The position numbers were made by a program, and so were the translations under genes. The notes below the pieces were generated by a model. The model was not told where the DNA came from and made no database searches. It saw only the letters and a list, made by a program, of their open reading frames with translations. This document shows, piece by piece, positions 28,994-38,486 of a stretch of DNA of 64,000 nt. The number at the start of each line of letters is the position of its first letter. Position 1 is the first letter of the stretch. This DNA is from Acidimicrobiaceae bacterium (GTDB taxonomy: Bacteria; Actinomycetota; Acidimicrobiia; Acidimicrobiales; RAAP-2): assembly GCA_003163875.1 (NCBI GenBank), contig PLRK01000076.1, positions 200 through 64,199 of the forward strand. The letters run 5' to 3'.

Positions 28994-30511
28994 CTAGGAA
29001 CTGATTGAAGCCTTTTCGCGGTCGCTTTCAGAATTCGTTGCCGCGCTCTTTGGTGCCCCTGAGCGCAAGACGAGCGCCGCGATCACCGCACCCCCAAGCA
29101 AGATGTAGGCCGAGTAACCGAAGGCCGAGGTATAGCTGTGCACGTTCGCCTGCGCCACGTTGGTCTTCGTTGCGATACGTCCGACGAGGTATGACGCCGC
29201 GGCACTGGCCGCCAACGTGTTCAAAAGTGCTGTTCCAATCGATCCGCCAATCTGCTGGGCGGTATTGACCGACGCCGACGCCACGCCCGCGTCGTGGGGC
29301 TCAACGCCCGCCGTCGCGGTATTGATGGCCGGAGCGAAGACGAGACCGATGCCGAGTCCCAGCACCACCAGTGGCGGTAGAACGTCCATCACGTAGGAAC
29401 TATTGATGCCTAGTTTCGTCATCCAGAACAATCCGCCGGCGGCCATCAGCATTCCTAAGGGGATAAGCGGGCGGGGTCCGACGCGCGGGAGAAAGACGAT
29501 GTTCGAGAGTTGCGAGGTGATCGAGAGCGAGGCGACCATTGGTAAGAACGCGATACCGGTCAGCACGGGGCTGAAGCCCAGCGTCTCCTGCAAGTAATAG
29601 GTCAGGAACAAGAAGACCCCGAACATCGCCGAGCCCGCGACGAGCATGGAGAAGAGCGATCCACCACGATTGCGGTCGATGACGATGCGAAGCGGGAGCA
29701 AAGGGAATTTTGCGCGACGCTGAATTCGTACGAACGAACCCAACAGAATGGCTGCGACGACGAAGCTACCCAACGTGTAGTGGTTCATCCACGACGTCGT
29801 TTCAGCGTGTGAGAAACCGAACACCAAGGCGAAGAGACCGGTGGTCGCGGTCAGGACACCCGGCCAGTCGAGAGGATCGTGGTCGACGCTTCGATCACGA
29901 CGAAGCATGAACACGGCCCCGGTGATGCCAATCGCGGCGAAGAACAAATTCACCAGCAGCGTCCAGCGCCATGAGGCGTATGACGTGAGGATGCCACCGA
30001 GCAAGAGGCCGAGGGCACCGCCCGCTCCTGCAATGGCGCCGTAGATTCCGAACGCCTTGCCGCGTTCCTTCGGATCCGTGAAGGTCGTCGTCAGCAGGGC
30101 GAGCACCGCCGGGGCGAGCAATGCACCGAAGGCTCCTTGCACCGTACGTGCGATGACGAGCATCATGAAGTTCACCGAAGCAGCGCCAAGAGCTGACGCC
30201 AGAGCGAACCCCCCGAGCCCGATGATGAGCGCATTCTTCCTACCGATGTAGTCAGAAATACGTCCCCCAAGAAGTAGGAGGCTCCCGAACGCCAATGAGT
30301 ATGCAGTCACGATCCATTGGCGGTCCGAGTTCGAAAAGTGAAGCGCGTGTTGTGCGGTAGGAAGTGCGATATTGACGATGGTGCCGTCGAGGATCACCAT
30401 CAATTGTGAAATCCCGAGCACGGCCAAAATCCACCAACGTCGTTGGTGGTATTTCTCATCCTCTTGATCAAGGGCTGGGACTATCAAATCTGGAAGTTCT
30501 GCAATTGCCAT
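28994..30511 (-). CDS. MFS transporter, DHA2 (14-TMS drug:H+ antiporter) family
   Basis: LAVLGISQLMVILDGTIVNIALPTAQ, GGRISDYIGRKNALIIG, GASVNFMMLVIARTVQGAFGALLAPA. Confidence 0.95.
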   Translation of the reverse strand: MAIAELPDLIVPALDQEDEKYHQRRWWILAVLGISQLMVILDGTIVNIALPTAQHALHFSNSDRQWIVTAYSLAFGSLLLLGGRISDYIGRKNALIIGLGGFALASALGAASVNFMMLVIARTVQGAFGALLAPAVLALLTTTFTDPKERGKAFGIYGAIAGAGGALGLLLGGILTSYASWRWTLLVNLFFAAIGITGAVFMLRRDRSVDHDPLDWPGVLTATTGLFALVFGFSHAETTSWMNHYTLGSFVVAAILLGSFVRIQRRAKFPLLPLRIVIDRNRGGSLFSMLVAGSAMFGVFLFLTYYLQETLGFSPVLTGIAFLPMVASLSITSQLSNIVFLPRVGPRPLIPLGMLMAAGGLFWMTKLGINSSYVMDVLPPLVVLGLGIGLVFAPAINTATAGVEPHDAGVASASVNTAQQIGGSIGTALLNTLAASAAASYLVGRIATKTNVAQANVHSYTSAFGYSAYILLGGAVIAALVLRSGAPKSAATNSESDREKASISS

Positions 30512-30569
30512 GGCATCTCCTTGGGGGGATAAACGGAGCTACTTTCTCCACTTGCAAACCACTATAGCG

Positions 30570-30596
30570 ATAAATGGAGACAATCGTTCCATTTAT
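30570..30596. promoter_or_regulatory. TetR-type operator between MFS and TetR genes
   Basis: Perfect inverted repeat ATAAATGGA-GACAATCGT-TCCATTTAT in the divergent intergenic region. Confidence 0.8.
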
Positions 30597-30630
30597 TTCA
30601 AAAACCTGTACTATTGCCCTAAGGAGTGAG

Positions 30631-31344
30631 ATGACAACGGATGTAGTCAGTTCTATGCGGCCCCTGAGGGCCGATGCGGTACGAAATCGAGAGAAGATCC
30701 TCGCCGCGGCAGCAACGGTGTTCGCCAACCGGGGCTTGGATGCCACACTTGACGAAATTGCACTTGAAGCGGGCGTCGGCGTTGGCACTGTTTATCGTCG
30801 GTTCCCTGACAAAGACGTGCTCGTGGCAGCCCTCTTCGAGAACAGTATCGACGAGATTGCAACGCTGGCTCTTAGTGCCTACGAATCAGAGAATTCGTGG
30901 GAGGGCTTGGTTTGGTTTATGCGAGAGGCACTGTCACGCCAGTGCTCGAATAAGGGTCTTCGTGACGTCGTGATTTCTACGACGTACGCAGAACAGTTAA
31001 AGGACAGCGCCAAGAGTCGCATTAGCCCCGCCCTTCAGAAACTGATCGAACGTGCGCAACACGATGGTTATCTGAGAACTGACGTCGTCGAGGCGGACTT
31101 TCCCATCATGGAAATGATGATCAGTTCGCTTGGCTGCGTGACCAGTCAGTTGGCTCCAGATTTGTGGCGCCGGTATCTCACAATCATGCTTGACGGTCTC
31201 GTCGTGTCTCGCGACGCACCCACGCAATTAGAAGGGTTTCCGAATGGAGATTTGGTTGCCGAAGCGTTGCGGGCATCTTCACGTCACGCGAGGCGAAGTG
31301 AGGGTTCGAAGGAACTATTACGCGACGACTGCCAAGGCAGCTGA
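30631..31344 (+). CDS. TetR/AcrR family regulator
   Basis: AVRNREKILAAAATVFANRGLDATLDEIALEAGVGVGTVYRRFPDKDVLVAALF; SD aaggag before ATG 30631; divergent from MFS. Confidence 0.95.
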   Translation: MTTDVVSSMRPLRADAVRNREKILAAAATVFANRGLDATLDEIALEAGVGVGTVYRRFPDKDVLVAALFENSIDEIATLALSAYESENSWEGLVWFMREALSRQCSNKGLRDVVISTTYAEQLKDSAKSRISPALQKLIERAQHDGYLRTDVVEADFPIMEMMISSLGCVTSQLAPDLWRRYLTIMLDGLVVSRDAPTQLEGFPNGDLVAEALRASSRHARRSEGSKELLRDDCQGS

Positions 31345-31704
31345 GAGCGCCAACATTCCAATCGCTGGAAGCACAAGAATGAATTCATTCTTGATCGTTT
31401 AATGGAAGTACAAAGCGGTCGAGAAGTAGCCAATGAGTCCAGTTGCCGTGACTTCAGTGATTGGGCCACCACCGCGACCAACGAGTAATCCAATGACTGC
31501 CAAAGTCATCGCTACGCCAAGTCAAACCTCGAAATCTTTGCGAAAAGCGAAGCGGCTGAGCGTCTGAACCGCAAGTAGATGGTGACGAATGTCACCCAAA
31601 GCCGCAAAGAAGTTCATGGCCACGAGCACACCGCAGAGAGCAAGGGCGACGGCGTGCTCGTCATGACTGTAGTTCTCGGTAATTTCGTTTGTGACGACAT
31701 ACAC
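31318..31704 (-). pseudogene. DoxX-like membrane protein, two in-frame stops
   Basis: One minus frame reads VLVAMNFFAALGDIRHHLLAVQTLSRFAFRKDFEV*LGVAMTLAVIGLLVGRGGGPITEVTATGLIGYFSTALYFH*TIKNEFILVLPAIGMLALSAALAVVA*. Confidence 0.78.
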
Positions 31705-31771
31705 TCACCAAGGTGCGTGCCCTGTCGAGATATCACTATGTTGACAATCCAGAAATAGTCAACGCAGTTGA

Positions 31772-32695
31772 ATGCGCGTCGCACGTCGAAAGAAAATTCT
31801 GATCGTGCGGGCACGAACGCGATACAACCTTCGAAGATTGAGCGCGATCCTTGTCGTGGTTATTGCGGCCTCGAGCGCCGCGCCCTCCTCGGACGCTGGA
31901 ACCAGTTCGCCAATTCCGGCGTCGCCCTGCGGTACGACAACATCAGCGACCTATACACACGTTGTTTGGATCATGCTGGAGAATGTAGGTTATTCAGTCA
32001 TCAATTCGCCGAGTGCGCCCTATCTCAACGGTCTCGCCAATGAGTGCGGTCTTGCCACGAACTACCTTGCGGTTTCGCATCCGAGTCTGCCGAATTACAT
32101 TGCTCTGACGTCTGGATCGACGCAAGGGATCACTGACGATGGTGAGCCAAGTGTCCACCCTCTGCGGGTACCAAGCATTTTTTCGGAGCTGGGGGATGAT
32201 TGGCGAACGTACGCCGAATCCATGCCCTCGCCGTGCGGAAAAGTCACGACGAACGTCTACGCGGCTCGGCACAATCCCGCCGTGTATTACACGAATATCA
32301 GTGCAAAGTGTGAACGAGAGGATCTGGCGTTGAGACTGCCGCTTAACCTCAGTGCTGCGTTCACGATGATCGTGCCGAACATCTGTGACGATATGCACAG
32401 TTGTGCCGTATCAATTGGCGATGCATGGCTGCGAAAGTACGTGCCGCTTATCACAAAGAGCCAGCAATATCAAAGTAGCTCGCTCGTGCTGTTCATCACA
32501 TTTGACGAGAATGACAGTCAAGCAGTAAATCGGGTGCCCACATTGGTTGTTGCACCCAGCGTTCCCAAAGGCTTAAAAGTCAACCAGTCGTTTACTCACT
32601 ATTCACTTCTGCGAACGACAGAAGAGCTTCTGCATGTGAGTTATCTAGGATTATCGAAGTCGACGCGATCAATGACGGCGTCATTCCATCTGTGA
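31772..32695 (+). CDS. Secreted phosphoesterase (acid phosphatase / phosphatidylinositol-3-phosphatase-like)
   Basis: Signal region RLSAILVVVIAASSAAPSSDA; HVVWIMLENVGYSVI, SHPSLPNYIALTSGSTQGITDD, LVLFITFDENDS. Confidence 0.82.
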   Translation: MRVARRKKILIVRARTRYNLRRLSAILVVVIAASSAAPSSDAGTSSPIPASPCGTTTSATYTHVVWIMLENVGYSVINSPSAPYLNGLANECGLATNYLAVSHPSLPNYIALTSGSTQGITDDGEPSVHPLRVPSIFSELGDDWRTYAESMPSPCGKVTTNVYAARHNPAVYYTNISAKCEREDLALRLPLNLSAAFTMIVPNICDDMHSCAVSIGDAWLRKYVPLITKSQQYQSSSLVLFITFDENDSQAVNRVPTLVVAPSVPKGLKVNQSFTHYSLLRTTEELLHVSYLGLSKSTRSMTASFHL

Positions 32696-32750
32696 AGAAG
32701 ACTTTCTATTCGAATGAGGTCGACCGCAGAGTGGGCAATGACCGTTGCGG

Positions 32751-33146
32751 TTAGCGATTTTCCTTTCGCCAGACGAATCGAAGGGCTGTCCACGTGTCGT
32801 CAATTGCGCAGACCTTGTTGTCGACGAGCCCGAACGGCAAGAGCAACTCGCGCACGAGATGATCGGTTATGTCGCTGGAGACACCGGAGTTCGTCTTCGG
32901 CCACGCGATCCAGAGTGCCGCACTTTTTTCGATGCGTTGCGAAAGGCTCTTCGCTTGGCGCTCAAGTCGCGACGCTAAGCCAAAAAATGCAATCGTCACC
33001 TTCGTTGAGCCAGTCGCACTTCGACGTAGCGTGACGTTACCAAGCAGGGCGATGTCGAAGTCGCCTGGTGCGTGCAAGAGGGCGACATTATCGCCGTCAG
33101 CGATACCCAACTTTTTCTGAAGTGGTGACTCGAAGTACTTTGCCAT
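32751..33146 (-). CDS. DUF3052 family protein
   Basis: SPLQKKLGIADGDNVALLHAPGDF, ALWIAWPKTNSGVSSDITDHLVRELLLPFGLVDNKVCAIDDTWTALRFV. Confidence 0.88.
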   Translation of the reverse strand: MAKYFESPLQKKLGIADGDNVALLHAPGDFDIALLGNVTLRRSATGSTKVTIAFFGLASRLERQAKSLSQRIEKSAALWIAWPKTNSGVSSDITDHLVRELLLPFGLVDNKVCAIDDTWTALRFVWRKENR

Positions 33147-33159
33147 CGAGAGTGACCTT

Positions 33160-33645
33160 TTAAGGAGTCGCCTTCTCGGGGACTTCACTCGCGATCAATT
33201 TCCACGCTCGAGAGAGCGAAATCACGAATGACGTGAAGATTAAATAGCAAATGCTTTGAAGGCAAAACGTGTTGTGGGATTGGACGACAAGAATTGCGCC
33301 TACGACAAGTTCAAAGAGATACGCTCCACAACTTAAGAGAAGCAAGTAATTCTGAACTTCCTCTGCGCGTTGGTGGCGTTGGACGCTGCGATAGAGGCTC
33401 ACCACGGCCATCAGAATTGTGGGGAAGCCGAGATTTGAATGAGGGATCACCGCGAGAAGTGCGAGCACGAACGCGTTCACCAAGCCCGTGAAACTACTCG
33501 ATGCGAGAGTACGCGTTCGAGGCAGCGCGCCAGGACCGAAGATGAGTTCCGCTCGCATGGATATCGCAACGAAAAGCAAACCAATTAACGCGGCTGCCGC
33601 ACTGGTGGATGCGACCATGAAGTCAAAGTACGACCGAGGAATCAT
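33160..33645 (-). CDS. Hypothetical membrane protein
   Basis: FMVASTSAAAALIGLLFVAISMRAELIFGP and further TM segments. Confidence 0.72.
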   Translation of the reverse strand: MIPRSYFDFMVASTSAAAALIGLLFVAISMRAELIFGPGALPRTRTLASSSFTGLVNAFVLALLAVIPHSNLGFPTILMAVVSLYRSVQRHQRAEEVQNYLLLLSCGAYLFELVVGAILVVQSHNTFCLQSICYLIFTSFVISLSRAWKLIASEVPEKATP

Positions 33646-33691
33646 GATCCTCCTCCTGGTGCCCAAATCAATTTAGGGACGATCACGGTGC

Positions 33692-34522
33692 TTGATTGAA
33701 AGTTACACGGCGCCGGGCGAGGCGAAGACACTTCGGAGTAGATCGAGCAATAGGTCGACTGCGTTCGTCGACGTTAAGGTCGGTGCGGTGCATTGGATAC
33801 GCCGGACCGCAATCAGCTTCTTGGTGGGCATTCTGGCAATGATGCCCATCGACTCGTCATTTGCGCAGTCGACTACCACGACGTCATCATTGTTCGATTC
33901 GTCCACGATTTTCTCGAGCACGACGACCTTCAGTGTCACGACGACGCTCCAAACCATCAAACGATCGACCACTACGACTATCAATCCTGAGTCGCTCCCT
34001 CAAACGCCTGTCGAACCGCCCCTCGGGACCGCGCCGGGCAGCGAACTGTTTCGTCTGATGAGCAGGTTATGGACCGACATCGTGAGCAATAATCCTCGTC
34101 GCGCGGACGCCATGATGTTCCCGGAACTGGCCTACGAGAAGTTGAAGTCGATTGCGTATCCGGCTGACGATTACGTCAATAGGCTCGTCTACCTCTTCAA
34201 TCTCGACGTTGGCGCCTACCACTACTTTCTTCTGTCCAAGGGAACGCCCGTGCTGTTGCGTGTGGTGACGAGCCCCCGAGACGCGCAATGGATCCCCGCC
34301 AACGCGTGTTTCAACAAGATCGGTTATTGGCATCTACCAGGCGTACGGTTCGTCTTTCACTGGGGTTCGACCGTCGCGTCGGTCGGTGTTCTCTCGATGA
34401 TCTCGTGGCGTGGATCGTGGTACTTCATTCATCTTGGCCAGTACACCGCGACGGGCACCAAGGGTCAAATCTACGACTTCGAGTATGGTCCCGGCGTGCC
34501 CGGACCTCCGGGGAGTTGCTAG
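33692..34522 (+). CDS. Hypothetical secreted protein with Ser/Thr-rich linker (start codon uncertain)
   Basis: WIRRTAISFLVGILAMMPIDSSFAQ signal; STTTTSSLFDSSTIFSSTTTFSVTTT linker; C-term folded-looking domain. Confidence 0.65.
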   Translation: MIESYTAPGEAKTLRSRSSNRSTAFVDVKVGAVHWIRRTAISFLVGILAMMPIDSSFAQSTTTTSSLFDSSTIFSSTTTFSVTTTLQTIKRSTTTTINPESLPQTPVEPPLGTAPGSELFRLMSRLWTDIVSNNPRRADAMMFPELAYEKLKSIAYPADDYVNRLVYLFNLDVGAYHYFLLSKGTPVLLRVVTSPRDAQWIPANACFNKIGYWHLPGVRFVFHWGSTVASVGVLSMISWRGSWYFIHLGQYTATGTKGQIYDFEYGPGVPGPPGSC

Positions 34523-34547
34523 ATGCCGGTCGCTTGCTTTGAACGAT

Positions 34548-35324
34548 CTAGGACGTCGCCCGCACGTTGAAACGCGCACCGGTGAAATCGCGCAGCGCAG
34601 CGAGACGGCCGTAGGGAGTGTCGCGGGGTTCCATGACGAGGGACCCGCCAAGTAACAGGGCCTTCGCCACCGTCGCGTCGGTGTCATCGGAATGCCAGTA
34701 CACGGACCATGCATCCGCCTCGTCGTCACTACGAAAGTGTGACGCGTCCATGACGCCCGCGAGCTCGCCTTCACCGGAGGGATCACGCATGACGGTGTAG
34801 CGGAATTCATTCGTGTCGCTGATCGACGATGTGTCCCAGTGAAACACGTCGCGATAAAAATTGACCGCCTTGTTGAAATCGTGGGTCATAAGTTCAAACC
34901 AGCTCGGCGTGCCGTGCTCGTTCATAACGGTAAAACCAGGGAAGGTTCCCGCCTCCCATGCTCCGAGATTCGCGCCGTTCGGGTCCGCGAAGACGAACTG
35001 CGTGCCCAAGTCAGCGACGGGCGTCGCGGGGGAAAGGACCTGGGCACCGTGGTGCTGTGCCGCATCGACCGTGCGATTGATGTCGTCGGTATCGAGATAG
35101 ATTTTCCAGGTGTCGTTCGCCTTCATGTCGCCCATGTCACCCATACCACCGGCGACGGGTATTCCATTCCTCGTGAACATGAAGTAACCACCGAACTCGG
35201 GACTTGGTTCGTTCGCCTCCCAACCGAAAAGCTCTGAGTAGAACTTCCTCGCACCTTGGACGTCACTGGTCCAAAGATCAGCCCAACACGGTGCCCCTAG
35301 GGGCGACTTCGTACGAGACGTCAT
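34548..35324 (-). CDS. VOC family protein with two glyoxalase-like domains
   Basis: WADLWTSDVQGARKFYSELFGWEA and WFELMTHDFNKAVNFYRDVFHWDT. Confidence 0.92.
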   Translation of the reverse strand: MTSRTKSPLGAPCWADLWTSDVQGARKFYSELFGWEANEPSPEFGGYFMFTRNGIPVAGGMGDMGDMKANDTWKIYLDTDDINRTVDAAQHHGAQVLSPATPVADLGTQFVFADPNGANLGAWEAGTFPGFTVMNEHGTPSWFELMTHDFNKAVNFYRDVFHWDTSSISDTNEFRYTVMRDPSGEGELAGVMDASHFRSDDEADAWSVYWHSDDTDATVAKALLLGGSLVMEPRDTPYGRLAALRDFTGARFNVRATS

Positions 35325-35374
35325 TCGAACTCCTTAGAACTGTGATGAACGTACCATTGTCTGAGCAGTTTTGC

Positions 35375-35827
35375 TCAGGGTCGTTCGACGCGAAGCGCCC
35401 AGCATCCAGGACTCGCGTTGTGGACGTTGATGAACTCGACTCGCTCATCGAGCAACATTTTCGACGCGATGGCTTGGAACGCGGGACCCTCGACGACCTC
35501 GGCCTCGATCATCATCTCGTCGGATGAGAACGCACGAAACGACAGTCGTCGTCCGAGTTGTTGCTGAGGGATCTTTGCGTCGTCGTGCCACGGTTCACAC
35601 GGCACTCGGTGCAGAAAGATGGGGCCTCGCCCTCGATAGGGAGAATCCTTCGTGAAGGGATCGTAGGAAACAAGGACGAGTTCCTCGCCTATTTCGGCGT
35701 CGCGTAGACACTGGCGACACGGGAAGCCGGGCTTCTCATCGGCGACTTGGATCACCGTGGCGTTCGCGCGTAAATCGTTCGCGACCGCCGGATCGATTGG
35801 TCGCAGCCGAAACGGGAAGTCAGTCAT
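35375..35827 (-). CDS. DUF1203 family protein
   Basis: FPCRQCLRDAEIGEELVLVSYDPF, PYRGRGPIFLH, EFINVHNASPGCWALRVER. Confidence 0.88.
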   Translation of the reverse strand: MTDFPFRLRPIDPAVANDLRANATVIQVADEKPGFPCRQCLRDAEIGEELVLVSYDPFTKDSPYRGRGPIFLHRVPCEPWHDDAKIPQQQLGRRLSFRAFSSDEMMIEAEVVEGPAFQAIASKMLLDERVEFINVHNASPGCWALRVERP

Positions 35828-35971
35828 AGGCGAAGACTATCGGTGCCATATTGCCGCAATCCAACACCATTTCGTGGGACCAGGCAGGGCGGCCGACCAT
35901 TCCAGAGCCAGAATTCCCCCACAAGTAGGGGCGACCGGAAATACGGTATTTCAAAGTCTTGGAGAAATGAC

Positions 35972-36001
35972 TTGACAAACGACGTATAACGATATATCGT
36001 T
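35972..36001 (+). promoter_or_regulatory. Promoter with overlapping palindromic operator upstream of padR
   Basis: TTGACA (35972-35977), 17 nt, TATCGT (35995-36000); perfect palindrome AACGATATATCGTT at 35988-36001. Confidence 0.7.
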
Positions 36002-36031
36002 AATACAACGTAAATATCGAAAGGAAAAGAT

Positions 36032-36673
36032 ATGCGAAATCGAGACTTTGACCAGTCGCCACCATGGCGACGGAAGTTTTCACACAATGCTGAGGGCGGC
36101 CCATTCGGGGACCGAATCGGACACGGGCGACACGACATGCCACGCGAGGGTGGGCACCACCCGGGCTCGCACCACGGTGATCCGCGAGGGGCTGAATCAC
36201 CGCGACGAGGGGGACGCAGTCGTCGAGGCGATGTTCGTCTCGCCGTCCTGTCACTTCTCGCGGAACGACCGATGCACGGTTATGAAATGATGCAAGAACT
36301 CGCTGATCGAACGAAGGGGCTATGGCGCCCAAGCCCGGGCTCGTTGTACCCCGCGCTGCAATTGCTCGAAGACCAAGGATTGGTCCGTTCCGAGACCGCT
36401 GATGGTCGACGCCAATACACGTTGACCGATGAAGGTCGAGCCGCATTAGAAGCAGTACCCAAGAGGGTTGCTCCCTGGGAGTCAATGGTACGAGGTGCCA
36501 ATCCGGACGACTTCGCACTACGGGTCGCATTGCGACAAGTGGCAACGGCAGTGAGTCAAGTCGCTGAAGCTGGGACGCCAGAACAAAAGGTTCGAGCTGA
36601 AAAACTGATCACTGAACTTCGTCGACAGATGTACCTGCTTTTGGCGGAGACGATTGAGGCTCCCAAGCAGTAG
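36032..36673 (+). CDS. PadR family regulator with His/Gly/Arg-rich N-terminal extension
   Basis: RRGDVRLAVLSLLAERPMHGYEMMQELADRTKGLWRPSPGSLYPALQLLEDQGLV. Confidence 0.95.
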   Translation: MRNRDFDQSPPWRRKFSHNAEGGPFGDRIGHGRHDMPREGGHHPGSHHGDPRGAESPRRGGRSRRGDVRLAVLSLLAERPMHGYEMMQELADRTKGLWRPSPGSLYPALQLLEDQGLVRSETADGRRQYTLTDEGRAALEAVPKRVAPWESMVRGANPDDFALRVALRQVATAVSQVAEAGTPEQKVRAEKLITELRRQMYLLLAETIEAPKQ

Positions 36674-36731
36674 CAGTTCGGGTGGTCACCTCTCGCGATG
36701 GCAACGTGCCGTTGCGAGGTCCCGCACCTAC

Positions 36732-36789
36732 GTATGCACGCACGATGCGAACGATGACACTATGTCTCGTTCGCTTCGTGTGTGCATAC
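36732..36789. repeat. Long imperfect inverted repeat / hairpin
   Basis: GTATGCACGCACGATGCGAACGA ... TCGTTCGCTTCGTGTGTGCATAC, 21 of 23 positions pair; loop contains GACA/TGTC. Confidence 0.85.
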
Positions 36790-37138
36790 CTCAGCTGGGT
36801 GATGTATCGCCTGTCGTAATGTCGCCTCGACGAAGTGGCAAATGTACTGGCCACGCAGTCGTGAACGATGTGATGTCTAGATCATCATCAAAGTGCGGTG
36901 TTTGGTCTGTTCACTGTCGCTCCCTGAATTCGATGCGTCAGTCGCGATCGAGGTGCGTCGAATGCGCGACTGCCGCGTTCACCCTCAATGATTCACCAAG
37001 CGTGTCGAAAGGAAAACCGGCAGTTTCGACCGCATCCGGTAATGTCGCCACGATGCACGTTCGCCGTGAAATACGCTCGCAGTTTTATCGCTGCAGCCAG
37101 ATTTATCCCAGCCCACAACGCGACCCAAGAAGATTCTC

Positions 37139-38425
37139 GTGAGTGTCAACGAGTTTTACGGCGTCCATTCCACGCTCGTGAACGACGCCATCGCCATTAG
37201 CAGTAAGTGGCGCACGACGATGGACGTGAATGAATTGACTCACAAGAAACTGGAGGGGCTTCGAGACGGGGTCTCTCGAATTGATCTCGTCGCGATTGGT
37301 AAGGCCGCACGAGAAATGGTCCGCGCCGCAGAAATCAGCCTCGGTGCTCAGGTCAATCGCCGATTTATCGTGTGCGGTGAGGAAAGTGCCTCAATTGAGC
37401 CTTTCGATCAGGATGTACGCACAGGAGAACATCCGGTGCCCGGGAGCGGGAGTTTGGCCGCCGGCAGTGATCTTGTCGCCTTTCTCGACGCCAACGAAAC
37501 GGCCGACGGCACCATCTTCCTGGTCTCAGGTGGAGCGTCAAGCCTATGCACGCTTCCCATCGAACCACTCGAGCTCGAGGACCTTCGAGAACTTTGGGAC
37601 GCAGTGGTGAACGTCGGCGCCGACATTACGACGTACAACAAAATTCGAGCAGCGACGTCGCGCATTGCGGGTGGCGCTATCTTGCGCCACGTGCGTTCGG
37701 TGTGGTCTCAGTCACTGATCATGGTCGATAACGTTGGTGCGGGTGCCCCCTGGGTCGGTTCAGCCTTGACGTATGACTACGCACCTGGTGCCCGCGAAGT
37801 CGCTTCGTTGATCTCGGCACTGCGCCTCGAGGGAACCGCGCTCGGAGTGAAACTCCTCAAGGCGTCAGAATTTCGCGCTCAATCCTTGATGGGCGATATC
37901 CACGTACGTCACGAAAACAATGTGCTCGCAGATTCGAAGTTGTTGCTGCGAAATGTGGCAGACCACGCGCGAGGCTCTGGCTACAAAGTCCTCGACATGG
38001 GATCGCAAGTCCAAGGCGACGTTGGTGCGATCGCCCGTGAATGGGGCCGCGAAGTGCAGCGCTTCCGTCAATTCAATGGTCGTCTGTGCATTGTGGGAAC
38101 GGGTGAGGTCACGGTTGAAGTTGTGGGGACGGGGCGTGGAGGGCGATGTCAGGAATTTGCTTGGAGAATGGCTGAGCAACTGCGCGATATCGATCGTGAG
38201 ACTGTTTTCGTCGCATCGAGTTCTGATGGTCGCGACTTCATTGAAGGCGTCGGAGGTGGCTGGGTTGACACGCACACCTTTGTCCAATCTGAGGCCCAGG
38301 GTATGAATTGGCTCGACATCGTTCGTGCCAACGACAGTCATCGAGCTCTCGCCGCACTAGACCAACTCCTGCCGGGAGCGCATACTGGTTGGAATCTCTG
38401 CGATATCTATCTCGCGCTGTTGTAG
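37139..38425 (+). CDS. DUF4147/MOFRL-like glycerate 2-kinase family protein
   Basis: LVAIGKAAREMV, GEHPVPGSGSLAAG, FLVSGGASSLCTLP, ANDSHRALAALDQLLPGAHTGWNLCDI. Confidence 0.8.
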   Translation: MSVNEFYGVHSTLVNDAIAISSKWRTTMDVNELTHKKLEGLRDGVSRIDLVAIGKAAREMVRAAEISLGAQVNRRFIVCGEESASIEPFDQDVRTGEHPVPGSGSLAAGSDLVAFLDANETADGTIFLVSGGASSLCTLPIEPLELEDLRELWDAVVNVGADITTYNKIRAATSRIAGGAILRHVRSVWSQSLIMVDNVGAGAPWVGSALTYDYAPGAREVASLISALRLEGTALGVKLLKASEFRAQSLMGDIHVRHENNVLADSKLLLRNVADHARGSGYKVLDMGSQVQGDVGAIAREWGREVQRFRQFNGRLCIVGTGEVTVEVVGTGRGGRCQEFAWRMAEQLRDIDRETVFVASSSDGRDFIEGVGGGWVDTHTFVQSEAQGMNWLDIVRANDSHRALAALDQLLPGAHTGWNLCDIYLALL

Positions 38426-38486
38426 ATGCAACGACATTTACACCCGCAACAGGCAACGAGCGTCGTGTGGTGTGCGATCAGGCCTT

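Noticed and set aside
36654-37142. 162-aa ORF after padR
   Set aside because: Ser/Arg/Cys-rich translation with no recognisable domain; spans the long inverted repeat, so more likely non-coding.
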